This document shows positions 16,604-25,515 of a DNA stretch of 64,000 bases, one piece after another. This DNA comes from Paenibacillus_AR mesotrionivorans (GTDB lineage: Bacteria > Bacillota > Bacilli > Paenibacillales > NBRC-103111). The translations under genes and the position numbers were made by a program. The stretch is taken from assembly GCF_046098205.1 (NCBI RefSeq), contig NZ_JBJURJ010000009.1, positions 186,001 to 250,000 on the forward strand. The letters run 5' to 3'. The notes beneath the pieces were generated by a model. It was not told the DNA's origin and did not search any database. It saw only the letters and a program-made list of their open reading frames with translations. Position 1 is the first letter of the stretch, and each line of letters begins with the position of its first letter.

Positions 16604-16785
16604 TTGTATGTTGTTATTTTTTTCACAGCACAAGCATACGCCGAAGTACCTTGTTCTGTCCAGTGGTTTTTGCGGTTTTGGCGCACACTGCCAAGGGCTT
16701 TTTAGTGGCACCGCTTTCATTTAATTTGTAGACAAGCCTAGATTATAAAAGTTATTCAAATATTGCGCATAGGCAAGTTTTTTAG

Positions 16786-16814
16786 TTGCGGAAAACAAAA
16801 GTGTGGCATATAAT
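16786..16814 (+). promoter_or_regulatory. SigA promoter for feoA-feoB
   Basis: TTGCGG (16786-16791) and TATAAT (16809-16814) with a 17-bp spacer, 133 bases before feoA. An AT-rich stretch just upstream (16741-16763) might hold a Fur site, but I cannot align a convincing box. Confidence 0.7.
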
Positions 16815-16946
16815 CGGGGTAGATCATATACTGCTGGTAGCCTTTTTTAGGCCGTGTATGCAAATACCAATTTCAAGTCCGGTTTTTTTTATCATAAATG
16901 TTGCACGAGGCAAACTCTTTGTCCCAGCGGAAAGTGAGGAATTGGC

Positions 16947-17198
16947 ATGACAACAACAAACATACCACTGTCAGAGGCAAAAACGGGCAGCATCCTGCTT
17001 TTGACGCGGATAGAGGTTCAGGGCGTAATGCGCAGAAGACTTCTCGATTTGGGATTCGTCCCCGAAAATGAGGTGGAGGTGCTGCAGAGAAGCCCATTGG
17101 GCGATCCTATCGCCTTCCGTGTCAACAACACCACAATCGCCCTCCGGAAAGAAGAAAGCTCGCTGATTTACGGAACCATTACGGGAGGTGGGGAATAA
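16947..17198 (+). CDS. feoA: FeoA, ferrous iron transport accessory protein
   Basis: An 83-residue SH3-like FeoA domain: GSILLLTRIEVQGVMRRRLLDLGF, then ENEVEVLQRSPLGDPIAFRV and TIALRKEES. FeoA is cytosolic and needed for FeoB-mediated Fe2+ uptake. GTGAGGA precedes the ATG. Its stop overlaps the start of the feoB GTPase gene by one base (TAATG). Confidence 0.95.
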   Translation: MTTTNIPLSEAKTGSILLLTRIEVQGVMRRRLLDLGFVPENEVEVLQRSPLGDPIAFRVNNTTIALRKEESSLIYGTITGGGE

Positions 17199-17938
17199 TG
17201 GCGGTTTACACTGTGGCATTGGCCGGCAATCCCAATACAGGCAAAAGCACCTTATTCAACCTGCTTACGGGCCTCCGGCAGCATACTGGCAACTGGGCGG
17301 GCAAAACCGTTGACCTGGCTCAAGGGGATTTTACCCACAATGGGCATGAATTCCGCATGATTGATCTGCCCGGCACTTATTCGTTGTTCTCCAACTCCAA
17401 GGACGAGGAGGTCACCAGGGACTTCATTGTATTCGAGGAACCCGATGTGACCATTGTGGTACTGGACGCCACTTCGCTGGAACGGAACATGAATCTGGCG
17501 CTGCAGGTGCTGGAAATGACCAACCGGGTGGTGGTCTGCATCAATCTCATCGACGAAGCCAAGCGTCTCGGCATCCATGTGGATACGGCGCTGCTCAGCC
17601 GCAAGCTGGGCGTCCCGGTAGCGGCCATTTCCGCCCGCAACAAAATCGGCATATCCGGACTTCTGTCCATGGTGGCGTCGGTGGCCACAGGTGAGATTGT
17701 CCCGGAGCCGGTCCGAGTAAGGTATCAGGAGGAGCTGGAGCGCAAGCTGGCGGTGCTGGAGCCTGTTGTACGGGATACCCTGGGGCTGCGGTTTTCCTCC
17801 AGATGGCTGGCCCTGCGGCTGCTGGATGAGGACACAGGACTTCTCGAAACACTTCGGCAAAAAATGAAAGGCGGGGAGTTTGTCCCGCGCAAAGGAGATG
17901 TCAACCATGGCCGATCCGCATGCCATAACCTCGCCTGA
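17198..17938 (+). CDS. feoB: FeoB N-terminal GTPase domain as a separate protein
   Basis: A 246-residue protein carrying only the G-protein and helical (GDI-like) part of FeoB. Motifs are G1 GNPNTGKST, G2 region HTGNWAGKTVD, G3 DLPG, G4 NLID and an SARN G5-like loop. In most bacteria this is the first third of a ~650-750-residue FeoB; here it stops at 17938. The membrane part is encoded by the next, overlapping gene with its own ribosome site. The last ~20 residues (GDVNHGRSACHNLA) are translated from the start region of the next gene in another frame. Confidence 0.93.
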   Translation: MAVYTVALAGNPNTGKSTLFNLLTGLRQHTGNWAGKTVDLAQGDFTHNGHEFRMIDLPGTYSLFSNSKDEEVTRDFIVFEEPDVTIVVLDATSLERNMNLALQVLEMTNRVVVCINLIDEAKRLGIHVDTALLSRKLGVPVAAISARNKIGISGLLSMVASVATGEIVPEPVRVRYQEELERKLAVLEPVVRDTLGLRFSSRWLALRLLDEDTGLLETLRQKMKGGEFVPRKGDVNHGRSACHNLA

Positions 17939-19313
17939 CCCGCTGGACGGTCTTGTTAAGCTGGCCCGGTCTGTCTCTGGCGGGGAGCCTGTCCGGGACG
18001 CCATCGTCAGCGATATCTACCGGACCACCAAAGAGCTGGTTGGTGAGACGGTCCGCTACGAGGATAAGAAAAAGCTGCAAAGCACCTATAAGCTGGACCG
18101 GATCGTCACCTCCAAGCTCTGGGGTTATCCCATCATGTTCGCCATGCTGGGCCTGGTGTTCTGGATCACTATTGCCGGGGCCAATGTTCCCTCCGGGCTT
18201 CTGGCGGATTTCTTCGGTTGGATCGAAGGGTATCTGACCCGGGGCTTCCAGGCGGTGCATGCACCTGAATGGCTGCATGGTCTCTTGGTATTGGGCTTCT
18301 TCCGCGGTTCCTCCTGGGTGGTCAGCGTGATGCTTCCTCCGATGGCTATTTTCTTCCCGGTGTTCGCCCTGTTGGAGAACTTCGGATATTTGCCCCGGGT
18401 GGCCTTCAACATGGACCGTCTCTTCAAAAAATCCGGCGGCCACGGCAAGCAGGCCCTGACCATGTCCATGGGCTTCGGCTGCAACGCAGCGGCAATTATG
18501 TCCACCCGGATTATCGAATCGCCCCGGGAGCGGATGCTGGCTATTCTGACCAATAATTTTGTGCCCTGTAACGGGCGTTGGCCGACGCTGATCCTGCTGT
18601 CCTCCTTATTTATGGCGGCGGGGGCGGCAAGCGGGCTGCAATCCCTGGCCACCGCGATGGTGGTGATGGGCATGGTGCTGTTCGGCATCGCCATTACGCT
18701 GACCGTGTCGTGGGCCTTGTCCAAAACAGCGCTGAAGGGTGTGCCCTCCCACTACACGCTGGAGCTGCCGCCTTACCGCAGACCGCAAATTTGGAAAACC
18801 ATCCTGCTGAGCTCTCGGGATAAATCCCTGAACGTGCTGACCCGCGCTTTGGTGGTGGCAGCACCTGCAGGTGTCATCACCTGGATTCTTGGCAATGTGT
18901 TCGTGGGCGGAACCAGCGTGTTGGACCATATGGCGGCGTTTTTTGACCCTTTTGCCCAGCTGCTGGGAATGGACGGCTTCATTGTAATGGCCTTCATTCT
19001 GGGCCTGCCCGCCAATGAAGTGGTGATCCCCATTCTGCTGATGGGGTATCTCTCCTCGGGGGCTATGGTGGATGCCGACGGCATCGGCAATATCAAGGAC
19101 ATTCTGCTGCAGCATGGCTGGACCTGGCTGACGGCGCTGAATATGATGCTGTTTTCCCTGCTCCACTACCCGTGCGGCACCACGCTGTACAATATTTACA
19201 AAGAAACCAAGAGCAAAAAATGGACCTTCGTGTCCGCCGCGCTTCCCCTGGCTATTGCCATCGGGGTCACGTTCCTCACCGCCACAGCGGCAAGGCTGTT
19301 CGGCTGGGTGTAA
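17907..19313 (+). CDS. FeoB membrane permease domain as a separate protein
   Basis: The Fe2+ permease part of FeoB, about 468 residues. Its two Gate domains show the conserved MGFGCNAAAIMSTRIIESPRE with PCNGRWPTL in the first, and GLPANEVVIPILLMGYL in the second, and there are 8-10 membrane helices. Automated pipelines usually call such ORFs 'nucleoside recognition domain'. I chose ATG 17907 because AAAGGAG (17891-17897) is about 9 nt upstream; ATG 17898 is too close. It overlaps the GTPase gene by 32 bases, so coupling is likely. A good ribosome site argues for a genuine split rather than a sequencing frameshift. Confidence 0.92.
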   Translation: MADPHAITSPDPLDGLVKLARSVSGGEPVRDAIVSDIYRTTKELVGETVRYEDKKKLQSTYKLDRIVTSKLWGYPIMFAMLGLVFWITIAGANVPSGLLADFFGWIEGYLTRGFQAVHAPEWLHGLLVLGFFRGSSWVVSVMLPPMAIFFPVFALLENFGYLPRVAFNMDRLFKKSGGHGKQALTMSMGFGCNAAAIMSTRIIESPRERMLAILTNNFVPCNGRWPTLILLSSLFMAAGAASGLQSLATAMVVMGMVLFGIAITLTVSWALSKTALKGVPSHYTLELPPYRRPQIWKTILLSSRDKSLNVLTRALVVAAPAGVITWILGNVFVGGTSVLDHMAAFFDPFAQLLGMDGFIVMAFILGLPANEVVIPILLMGYLSSGAMVDADGIGNIKDILLQHGWTWLTALNMMLFSLLHYPCGTTLYNIYKETKSKKWTFVSAALPLAIAIGVTFLTATAARLFGWV

Positions 19314-19438
19314 GGCTTTTGCGGCTGCCTGCTGCCAACTGGTGAGATCTCGCGCGCCTAGGAGCGCTGCCGCAGCCTGTTTCGGGCTGGCAGTATCCGG
19401 CAGCTCTGCCTACCCGCGTTCTGGAGCCAGGGCGGGCG

Positions 19439-19621
19439 TTACGGACACACGTTCCGCTATTTTGCCCATATTTGCTTTTTTGCAGACTTATCGGACAGAG
19501 GAGCCTTTATTTGACCAAGCGGGCTAGGAAAAAGCCTGTTGTTGGCCAAATAGCGGATTCTCTGTCCGTTTGCGTCGGGAAATACCGATTTTCCGCCAAA
19601 TAGCGGAACCATAGTCCGTTA
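19439..19621. repeat. Four-module 183-bp palindromic element, copy 3 (CGGAC...TCCG subtype)
   Basis: Forward modules start at 19439 (TTACGGACACACGTTCCGC) and 19489; reverse modules at 19549 and 19599 (AATAGCGG...GTCCGTT). Spacing is exactly 50/60/50 and the length 183 bp. It lies in the 662-base gap between feoB and yqfC. The rest of the gap holds a CACT/CCAC-rich low-complexity patch (19630-19760) and a candidate sporulation promoter, but no gene I can support. Confidence 0.88.
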
Positions 19622-19885
19622 GGCTTTATACCTCCGCCACTGCCCACGGGCACCCTCCATGACTCCCCACCGTCACTCTCTACCGTCACTCACACTGTCG
19701 CTCTCCCCACCGCCACAACTCCACTCTTCATAATTCAATACGCCACCTCCACAACTCCGTTCTTCTGCATTGCGGCCACTTCCCATCCCACTGGTGAGCG
19801 TTTTGCATTCCAACCATTGTGAACCGCCAGCCTCCCCTCCTTGAAAAACACCTTCGCCGATAGATTGCCCGGACAGGCCCCGGGC

Positions 19886-19915
19886 TTCATAATCCCGCGG
19901 GACCGCGCATAGGCT
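19886..19915 (+). promoter_or_regulatory. Possible SigE promoter for yqfC-yqfD
   Basis: TTCATAAT (19886-19893) and CATAGGCT (19908-19915) are 14 bp apart and resemble the SigE pattern (ATATT-type -35, CATA-type -10). yqfC-yqfD is SigE-controlled in B. subtilis as I recall it, so the match is plausible but weak. Confidence 0.4.
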
Positions 19916-19975
19916 GTAACGATACGATTGTGTTTACGAGACAGCTGCACCAGCTTAGGAGGGAGAACCACGCCC

Positions 19976-20254
19976 ATGCGCCGCATCCGCAAAAAGCTTG
20001 ATCAATGGACCGCCGGAATCCTGGATATTCCGGAGGATATCGCCCAGGATATACCCCGCTTGACCATGATCGGTAATCTCAGACTGCTAATCGAGAATCA
20101 CCGGGGTGTGCTTCATTTTTCCGAAGATCGCCTGCTGTTGGCCCTGTCCCGGGGAAAGGTGGAAATCACCGGGAGCAACTTGAGCATCCGGACCATTATG
20201 GCGGAGGAAGTGCTGGTGGAGGGCATCATCCGCGGGTTGGAATACATTCCCTAA
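19976..20254 (+). CDS. yqfC: Sporulation protein YqfC
   Basis: A 92-residue protein of the YqfC/YabP-like fold: MRRIRKKLDQWTAGILDIPE, then RLTMIGNLRLLIENHRGVLHFSED and IRTIMAEEVLVEGIIRGLEYIP. In B. subtilis it is a mother-cell protein that works with YqfD in forespore engulfment. ATG 19976 is chosen because AGGAGGGAG lies upstream and earlier starts add a non-homologous leader. yqfD begins 21 bases downstream. Confidence 0.92.
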   Translation: MRRIRKKLDQWTAGILDIPEDIAQDIPRLTMIGNLRLLIENHRGVLHFSEDRLLLALSRGKVEITGSNLSIRTIMAEEVLVEGIIRGLEYIP

Positions 20255-20275
20255 ACGTAAGGAGTTGTGTGAGAC

Positions 20276-21463
20276 ATGCAGCCGCTTTTTATCCGAAAGC
20301 TTCGCGGTTATGTGAGGGTTACCATCAGAGGAGGGGAGATTGAGCTCTTCCTGAACAAAGCGGCAGGGTTGGAATTCCAGATCTGGGATATCCGCCTCAC
20401 TGGCCCCCGGACGGCCACCGCTAATCTGGTGTTGAAGGATTTTTTTCGAATGCGGCCGCTTCTGAAGGAGACAGGCTGCCGGGTTCACGTAGAAAAGCGG
20501 GAGGGTGTGCCCTTTATGCTGGGGCGCCTGGAGAGGCGGAAATTTTTTGCAGTGGGGATTATCGGCTTCTTCATTGGCATCTACCTGCTGTCCTCCCTGG
20601 TGTGGCAGGTGGAGGTGGAGGGCAATGACACCGTGCCCACCTATGAAATTCTGCAGGCTGCCAAGCTCCAGGGCATCAAACCGTACCAATGGACCTTCCG
20701 GCTCCCGCCCATGGACGAAATGGCCCGGGACCTGCACAGAGAGCTGCCGGATATCTCCTGGATCGGGATCGAACGGCAGGGCACCCGCATTGTCATTAAG
20801 GTGGTGGAGGCCGCCAAGCCGGAAAAGCATGAGCTCTTAAGCCCGCGCCATCTGGTGGCGTCCAAAAGTGCTGTGGTGACCGAGGTGCGTTCCACCAAGG
20901 GCAAACCCGTTGTGGAGCCCAACCGCTATGTGAAAAAAGGGGACATCCTCATCTCCGGGATCATCGGCGACGAGGTGAACCGGCAGGTGGTGCCGGCGGA
21001 GGGCAGCGTCCGCGGCATTGTATGGTACGAATCCAAGCTGGAGATTCCTATTGCCCCGCAATATATGGTGTACACCGGAGAGAGCTTCAGCCGCTTCTAT
21101 CTGGTTCTGGGTGGACGGGCCCTCCAGCTCACCGGCTACGGCAAGGAGGATTATGCGTCGTCGGACAAGCGGGAGGCCCGTACGGCGCTGGGGTGGAAAA
21201 GCTACAGCCTGCCCTTCGGCTGGATCAAGGAGAAGGTTCTGGAAACCCGTGTGGACGGCGGGACACAAGGGCCTGAAGCGGCCAGGGCGGCAGGAATGGA
21301 ACGGGCCAAGGCAGATATTTTAATGCATGCCGGCAAGGATGCCCGGTTCGTTTCTTACAATGTTTTGCAAGAGAAGACCGACAATGGTAAAGTGTATATG
21401 AATGTGCTTTTCCAGGTGGAGGAAACCATTTCGGAAGAATTAGCTATCGTCCAAGGAGAATGA
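20276..21463 (+). CDS. yqfD: Sporulation protein YqfD
   Basis: A 395-residue stage IV-type sporulation membrane protein. One membrane helix (about residues 87-108, FFAVGIIGFFIGIYLLSSLVW) is followed by a large extracytoplasmic region with a POTRA/FtsQ-like segment (VEVEGNDTVPTYEILQAA) and KKGDILISGIIGDE. It acts in the mother-cell envelope with YqfC during engulfment. AAGGAG precedes the ATG. Its TGA overlaps the ATG of phoH at 21460. Confidence 0.92.
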   Translation: MQPLFIRKLRGYVRVTIRGGEIELFLNKAAGLEFQIWDIRLTGPRTATANLVLKDFFRMRPLLKETGCRVHVEKREGVPFMLGRLERRKFFAVGIIGFFIGIYLLSSLVWQVEVEGNDTVPTYEILQAAKLQGIKPYQWTFRLPPMDEMARDLHRELPDISWIGIERQGTRIVIKVVEAAKPEKHELLSPRHLVASKSAVVTEVRSTKGKPVVEPNRYVKKGDILISGIIGDEVNRQVVPAEGSVRGIVWYESKLEIPIAPQYMVYTGESFSRFYLVLGGRALQLTGYGKEDYASSDKREARTALGWKSYSLPFGWIKEKVLETRVDGGTQGPEAARAAGMERAKADILMHAGKDARFVSYNVLQEKTDNGKVYMNVLFQVEETISEELAIVQGE

Positions 21464-22452
21464 GACATTTGACAGAACACAACAAGCAGGAAGACACCAT
21501 TAGAATTCAGGTAAAGGATGCTCAAGAGGCATTGGCCCTGTTCGGGCCCCAGGATAAATTTCTTCATATTATCGAGCAGGAAACCAACGCCCGGATTTTC
21601 TCCCGGGAGGCGGAGATTACCATTCAAGGGCCGGTGAAGGAGCTGGAGTCCCTTCGGCAGCTGTTCGAGGTGCTGCTTGCTTTGGTCCGCAACAATTATG
21701 CCGTGACAGAGCGGGATGTCTCCTACGCGGTGGAATTGTCCAAGCAGATGATGGCCGATCAGCTTCTGGAGCTGTTCAAGGGTGAAATTACGGTGACCCA
21801 CCGGGGCAAGCCCATCCGTGTCAAAACCATCGGCCAGAAGAAGTATGTGAATCTGATCAAAAAACGGGACATCGTCTTCGGCATCGGCCCTGCCGGTACA
21901 GGCAAAACCTATCTGGCTGTGGTGCTGGCGGTGGTGGCTCTGAAGGAAGGCTCCGTGAAGCGGATCGTGCTGACCCGTCCTGCGGTGGAGGCCGGTGAAA
22001 ATCTGGGCTTCCTGCCCGGGGATCTTCAGGAGAAGGTGGACCCCTATCTGCGCCCCTTGTACGATGCGTTAAACGATGTTCTCGGACCCGAGCAGGTGGC
22101 CAAGTCCCTGGAGCGGGGAACCATCGAAATTGCCCCCTTGGCGTACATGCGGGGACGGACTCTGGACGATTCGTTCATCATTATGGATGAGGCCCAGAAC
22201 TCCACTCCCGAGCAGATGAAAATGTTCTTGACCCGGTTAGGTTTCGGGTCCAAGATGGTAATAACAGGGGACGTAACCCAGATCGACCTTCCCCGTGGCA
22301 AGAAGTCCGGCCTGATGGAAGCGGACCGGATATTGAAGCAGGTGGAGGAGATCGGGTTTATCTATTTTGACGAGCAGGATGTAGTGCGCCACTCGCTGGT
22401 GCAGAAGATCATCGTCGCTTACACGGAGGATGCGGAAAAAAACGCGCCCTAA
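21460..22452 (+). CDS. phoH: PhoH family ATPase
   Basis: A PhoH-type P-loop ATPase of 330 residues, with an N-terminal KH-like region and Walker A GPAGTGKTYLAVV near residue 143, then Walker B FIIMDEAQNS and the sensor MVITGDVTQIDLP. It is thought to act in RNA metabolism or quality control together with YbeY, encoded two genes later. The ATG at 21460 overlaps the yqfD stop but is only about 2 nt from AAGGAGA. The TTG at 21469 (giving M-T-E-H-N-K) has better spacing and resembles the B. subtilis N-terminus. Confidence 0.95.
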   Translation: MRHLTEHNKQEDTIRIQVKDAQEALALFGPQDKFLHIIEQETNARIFSREAEITIQGPVKELESLRQLFEVLLALVRNNYAVTERDVSYAVELSKQMMADQLLELFKGEITVTHRGKPIRVKTIGQKKYVNLIKKRDIVFGIGPAGTGKTYLAVVLAVVALKEGSVKRIVLTRPAVEAGENLGFLPGDLQEKVDPYLRPLYDALNDVLGPEQVAKSLERGTIEIAPLAYMRGRTLDDSFIIMDEAQNSTPEQMKMFLTRLGFGSKMVITGDVTQIDLPRGKKSGLMEADRILKQVEEIGFIYFDEQDVVRHSLVQKIIVAYTEDAEKNAP

Positions 22453-22529
22453 AACTGGGTCGGGTCATGTTCCGGAAGCCTTGAAGCGGGCCTTGCCCTG
22501 CTTCAAGGACTTCTTCGATAAGGAAGGGA

Positions 22530-24773
22530 ATGACACTATTCATGATGCGTAACAGTATGAAAGCCAAGGCGAATTTCAGCAGCCGCCCGGGAGGGTGGAA
22601 GCAGGCGGGAAGCGTGCGCTTCCTGCTGTTCGCGTTGTTTGCGGTGCTTTTGTATCTGATTTTGGCCGACAAGCTGGTGCCCAAAACCTATGATATCGTG
22701 CCCAATACCCCGGCAAGCAGCACTATCCGGGCGCCCCAGCAGTTCCCGTTGGAGAAGGAAACCCAAAAAGCCAGGGACGAGGCGGCGGCCAAGGTGACGC
22801 CCGTCTACAAAATGATTTCCCTGCGCAATGACACGCTGATCGATGCGCTGTACGAGAAGCTGATCGCCAACAATGCCAATTCCAGCTTAGCCCAGGAAAC
22901 CAAAACCAGCCTGTATAAGGATGTGTTTCCATCGGTGATGAGCGATTTTATCCAGCAGACCGTAAGCGGCATGGGCCGCAACAGCCTGTACGGCGCCAAG
23001 CTCCAGGAGGAAACCGGCGCCAAAATGAAGGAGCAGATCTACAAAATTCCCGAGGAGGCGTATTACAAGCTGCCTCTTCTGTCCAAAGAGGATCTGGCCG
23101 CCATGCAGCCGGTTACCCTGGAAATCGTTCAGAAGCTGATGAACGAACAAATTTTGGATGCGGCTACAGCACGCTCCAAGGTAACGGAGCTGGTCAATTC
23201 CTCTAACCTGACGAAGAATACACAGCGGGAACTGGTCCAGGAGATCGCCCGCTTTTCTATCACCCCAAATTCCTTCTTTGATGCGGATGCCACGGATAAG
23301 GCCAAGGCAGAGGCCAGAGAAGCCACTCCCCAGGTTGTGATTGAGAAGGGGAATGTGATTGTGGCCGAGGGGGATATGATATCCGAGGAGATCTACCAGC
23401 GTCTGGCCAAGCTGGATTTGTTGAAGGATAAGGGAACCCATTGGCCGCAAATCGGACTTTGGCTTATGGTCGCCCTGATTATGGTGGGGTTGTACGCATA
23501 CCTGGAGCACACAGGCTCTTTGGCAGGCCGCAACAATGCGCAGCTTCTGATGCTGGGTGCCATCATGTTTGTCAATTATCTGGTCATGAAGCTGGTTGCG
23601 CTGGGGCAAACCCTGGATTATCCGTTTATCGGCTTCCTGGCGCCGGTATCTCTGGGAACCATGCTGCTGGTGCTGTTGATGAACGACCGTCTGGCTTTTG
23701 TGGTTTCCATTCTGACCAGTATCGTCGCCAGTGTGATCTTCAACAACCAGCCGGAGTTTCTGTTTGATTTCCGGTACGGGTTTTTGTCCATTGTGATCTG
23801 TTTTGCAGCCGTTTATTCCCTGCATAAGGCCAGCCAGCGCTCCTCCATTCTGAAGGCGGGTACGATTGTTTCCCTCTTCGGACTGGTGGGGATGCTGATC
23901 CTGTTCCTGCTGGACAGCCATTATACGGTGAAGGATATCGCCTTTGCCAGTGCCTTCACCATTGCGGGTGGCCTGATTACGGCCATCTTCGTTATCGGGC
24001 TGATGCCGGTGTTCGAAACGGCCTTTGGCATTCTGTCGCCCCTGAAGCTGGTGGAGCTGTCCAATCCGAACCACCCGCTTCTGCGGAAGCTGCTGACGGA
24101 AACACCGGGCACCTACCATCACAGCATTATGGTGGGCAATCTGGCGGAAGCGGCAGCCGAGGCGGTCAAGGCCGACGGACTGCTGTGCCGGGTAGGCTCG
24201 TATTATCATGATATCGGCAAAACCAAACGGCCCAGCTATTTCATTGAGAACCAGCAGAATATCGAGAATCCCCATGACAGCATCGCGCCATCCTTAAGCA
24301 CCTCCATCATTGTGGCCCATGCGCGGGACGGGGTGGAAATGCTGAAGGAGCATAAGATGCCCAAGCAGATCCGGGATATCGCCGAGCAGCACCACGGTAC
24401 GACCCTGCTGAAATACTTTTACCATAAAGCCATGCAGCAGGCGGATGAGGAAGGAAAGGCCAAAATCCGCGAGGAGGATTTCCGCTATCCCGGCCCTAAG
24501 GCCCAGTCCAAGGAATCGGCGATTGTGGGCATTGCCGACAGTGTGGAGGCTGCCGTGCGGTCCTTGCGCAACCCGACGGTGGAGCAGATCGATTCCCTGG
24601 TCCAGAAAATCATCAAAAGCCGGCTGGATGACGGCCAGTTTAATGAGTGCGATATGACCTTGAAGGAGCTGGATACGGTAGCGAAGGCCCTGAACGAAAC
24701 GCTGCTGGGCATTTTCCACTCCCGTATTGAGTATCCGGCGGACATTCCAAATAGTCCCCCAAAAGTGACGTGA
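22530..24773 (+). CDS. pgpH: PgpH-type 7TM-HD phosphohydrolase (c-di-AMP phosphodiesterase)
   Basis: A 747-residue membrane protein. It has an N-terminal helix (residues ~25-50), a long extracellular 7TM-7TMR-HD sensor domain, about seven membrane helices (residues ~305-490) and a cytoplasmic HD domain with GTYHHSIMVGNLAEAA, YYHDIGKTKRPSYF (near residue 560) and EQHHGTT. PgpH hydrolyses c-di-AMP to pApA and so influences potassium and osmotic homeostasis and cell-wall stress. The last residues (SPPKVT) and the stop codon are encoded by the first unit of a tandem hairpin repeat, so the native C-terminus seems to have been altered by it. Confidence 0.94.
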   Translation: MTLFMMRNSMKAKANFSSRPGGWKQAGSVRFLLFALFAVLLYLILADKLVPKTYDIVPNTPASSTIRAPQQFPLEKETQKARDEAAAKVTPVYKMISLRNDTLIDALYEKLIANNANSSLAQETKTSLYKDVFPSVMSDFIQQTVSGMGRNSLYGAKLQEETGAKMKEQIYKIPEEAYYKLPLLSKEDLAAMQPVTLEIVQKLMNEQILDAATARSKVTELVNSSNLTKNTQRELVQEIARFSITPNSFFDADATDKAKAEAREATPQVVIEKGNVIVAEGDMISEEIYQRLAKLDLLKDKGTHWPQIGLWLMVALIMVGLYAYLEHTGSLAGRNNAQLLMLGAIMFVNYLVMKLVALGQTLDYPFIGFLAPVSLGTMLLVLLMNDRLAFVVSILTSIVASVIFNNQPEFLFDFRYGFLSIVICFAAVYSLHKASQRSSILKAGTIVSLFGLVGMLILFLLDSHYTVKDIAFASAFTIAGGLITAIFVIGLMPVFETAFGILSPLKLVELSNPNHPLLRKLLTETPGTYHHSIMVGNLAEAAAEAVKADGLLCRVGSYYHDIGKTKRPSYFIENQQNIENPHDSIAPSLSTSIIVAHARDGVEMLKEHKMPKQIRDIAEQHHGTTLLKYFYHKAMQQADEEGKAKIREEDFRYPGPKAQSKESAIVGIADSVEAAVRSLRNPTVEQIDSLVQKIIKSRLDDGQFNECDMTLKELDTVAKALNETLLGIFHSRIEYPADIPNSPPKVT

Positions 24774-24879
24774 TGCTTTGTAGCGTATTCCGATTACTTT
24801 TGGGGGAGCCCCCGATAAATTACCCCCAAAAGTGACGTTTTGCTTTGTAGCGTATTCCGATTACTTTTGGGGGAGCCCC
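24756..24879 (+). repeat. Tandem 67-bp hairpin repeat between pgpH and ybeY
   Basis: Two near-identical units with a 67-bp period each contain the perfect inverted repeat CCCCCAAAAGT ... ACTTTTGGGGG (24756-24766/24796-24806 and 24823-24833/24863-24873). Each is directly followed by AGCCCCC, which can pair with the preceding GGGGG, so two alternative hairpins per unit are possible. Loop sequences are almost unchanged (GCTTTGTAGCGTATTCCG). Unit 1 overlaps the pgpH stop codon. Confidence 0.9.
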
Positions 24880-24930
24880 CATTAAGGGCTGGCTAACATA
24901 AAGAACATTTAGAGAAAAAGGATGATACCC

Positions 24931-25515
24931 TTGAACCTATATCTGGAATGCAACAATGATCAGGAAGCCTATGAGATTACACCTGCTTTAATGGATATGC
25001 TGAATGAGCTGCTCCGGTTGGCGGGGGAGTTGGAGCAGGTGGATTCCGGCGAGGTGGCGCTGTCCTTTGTGGACGATGAAACCATCCGCCAGCTGAATAA
25101 GGATTACCGGGGCATCGACAAGGCTACGGACGTGCTGTCCTTCGCCATGACCGAATCCACAGAGGATGAGCTTCCCATCTATTATGACGATGAGAACCTC
25201 GAGGATGTAGAGCTGGAGCAGCTGCAGGAAATGTCGGAGCTGGGGCTTCTCGACGGCGGGAAGGAGACGCTGGAGGAGTTTGAGGAGGAGCCGGAGAATC
25301 TGCTGGCCGAACCCCTGGGTGACATTGTTATCTCCATTCCGAAAGCGTTGGCCCAGGCGGAGGAGTATGGACATTCGGCAGAGCGGGAAATCGGATTTTT
25401 GTTCGTCCACGGTTTCCTGCATCTCATCGGCTATGACCATATGACCGAGGAAGACGAAAAAATCATGTTCGGAAAGCAGGAAGAGATTCTGGCGAAGGCA
25501 GGGATCACCCGTTGA
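24931..25515 (+). CDS. ybeY: YbeY endoribonuclease, 16S rRNA maturation factor
   Basis: A single-strand-specific metallo-RNase needed for 16S rRNA 3'-end processing and ribosome quality control. The zinc motif is HGFLHLIGYDH; LNKDYRGIDKATDVLSFAM is the other family signature. An acidic insert of roughly 45 residues (about positions 75-125) separates the two and makes the protein longer than the usual 150-165. I prefer TTG 24931 (M-N-L-Y-L-E-C) since AAAAGG is about 10 nt upstream; the ATG at 24922 abuts it. The stop overlaps the next start (TTGA). Confidence 0.93.
   Translation: MNLYLECNNDQEAYEITPALMDMLNELLRLAGELEQVDSGEVALSFVDDETIRQLNKDYRGIDKATDVLSFAMTESTEDELPIYYDDENLEDVELEQLQEMSELGLLDGGKETLEEFEEEPENLLAEPLGDIVISIPKALAQAEEYGHSAEREIGFLFVHGFLHLIGYDHMTEEDEKIMFGKQEEILAKAGITR

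Noticed and set aside
16741..16763. Fur box before feoA
   Set aside because: The AT-rich stretch GATTATAAAAGTTATTC has too many mismatches to the 19-bp Fur consensus to be claimed.
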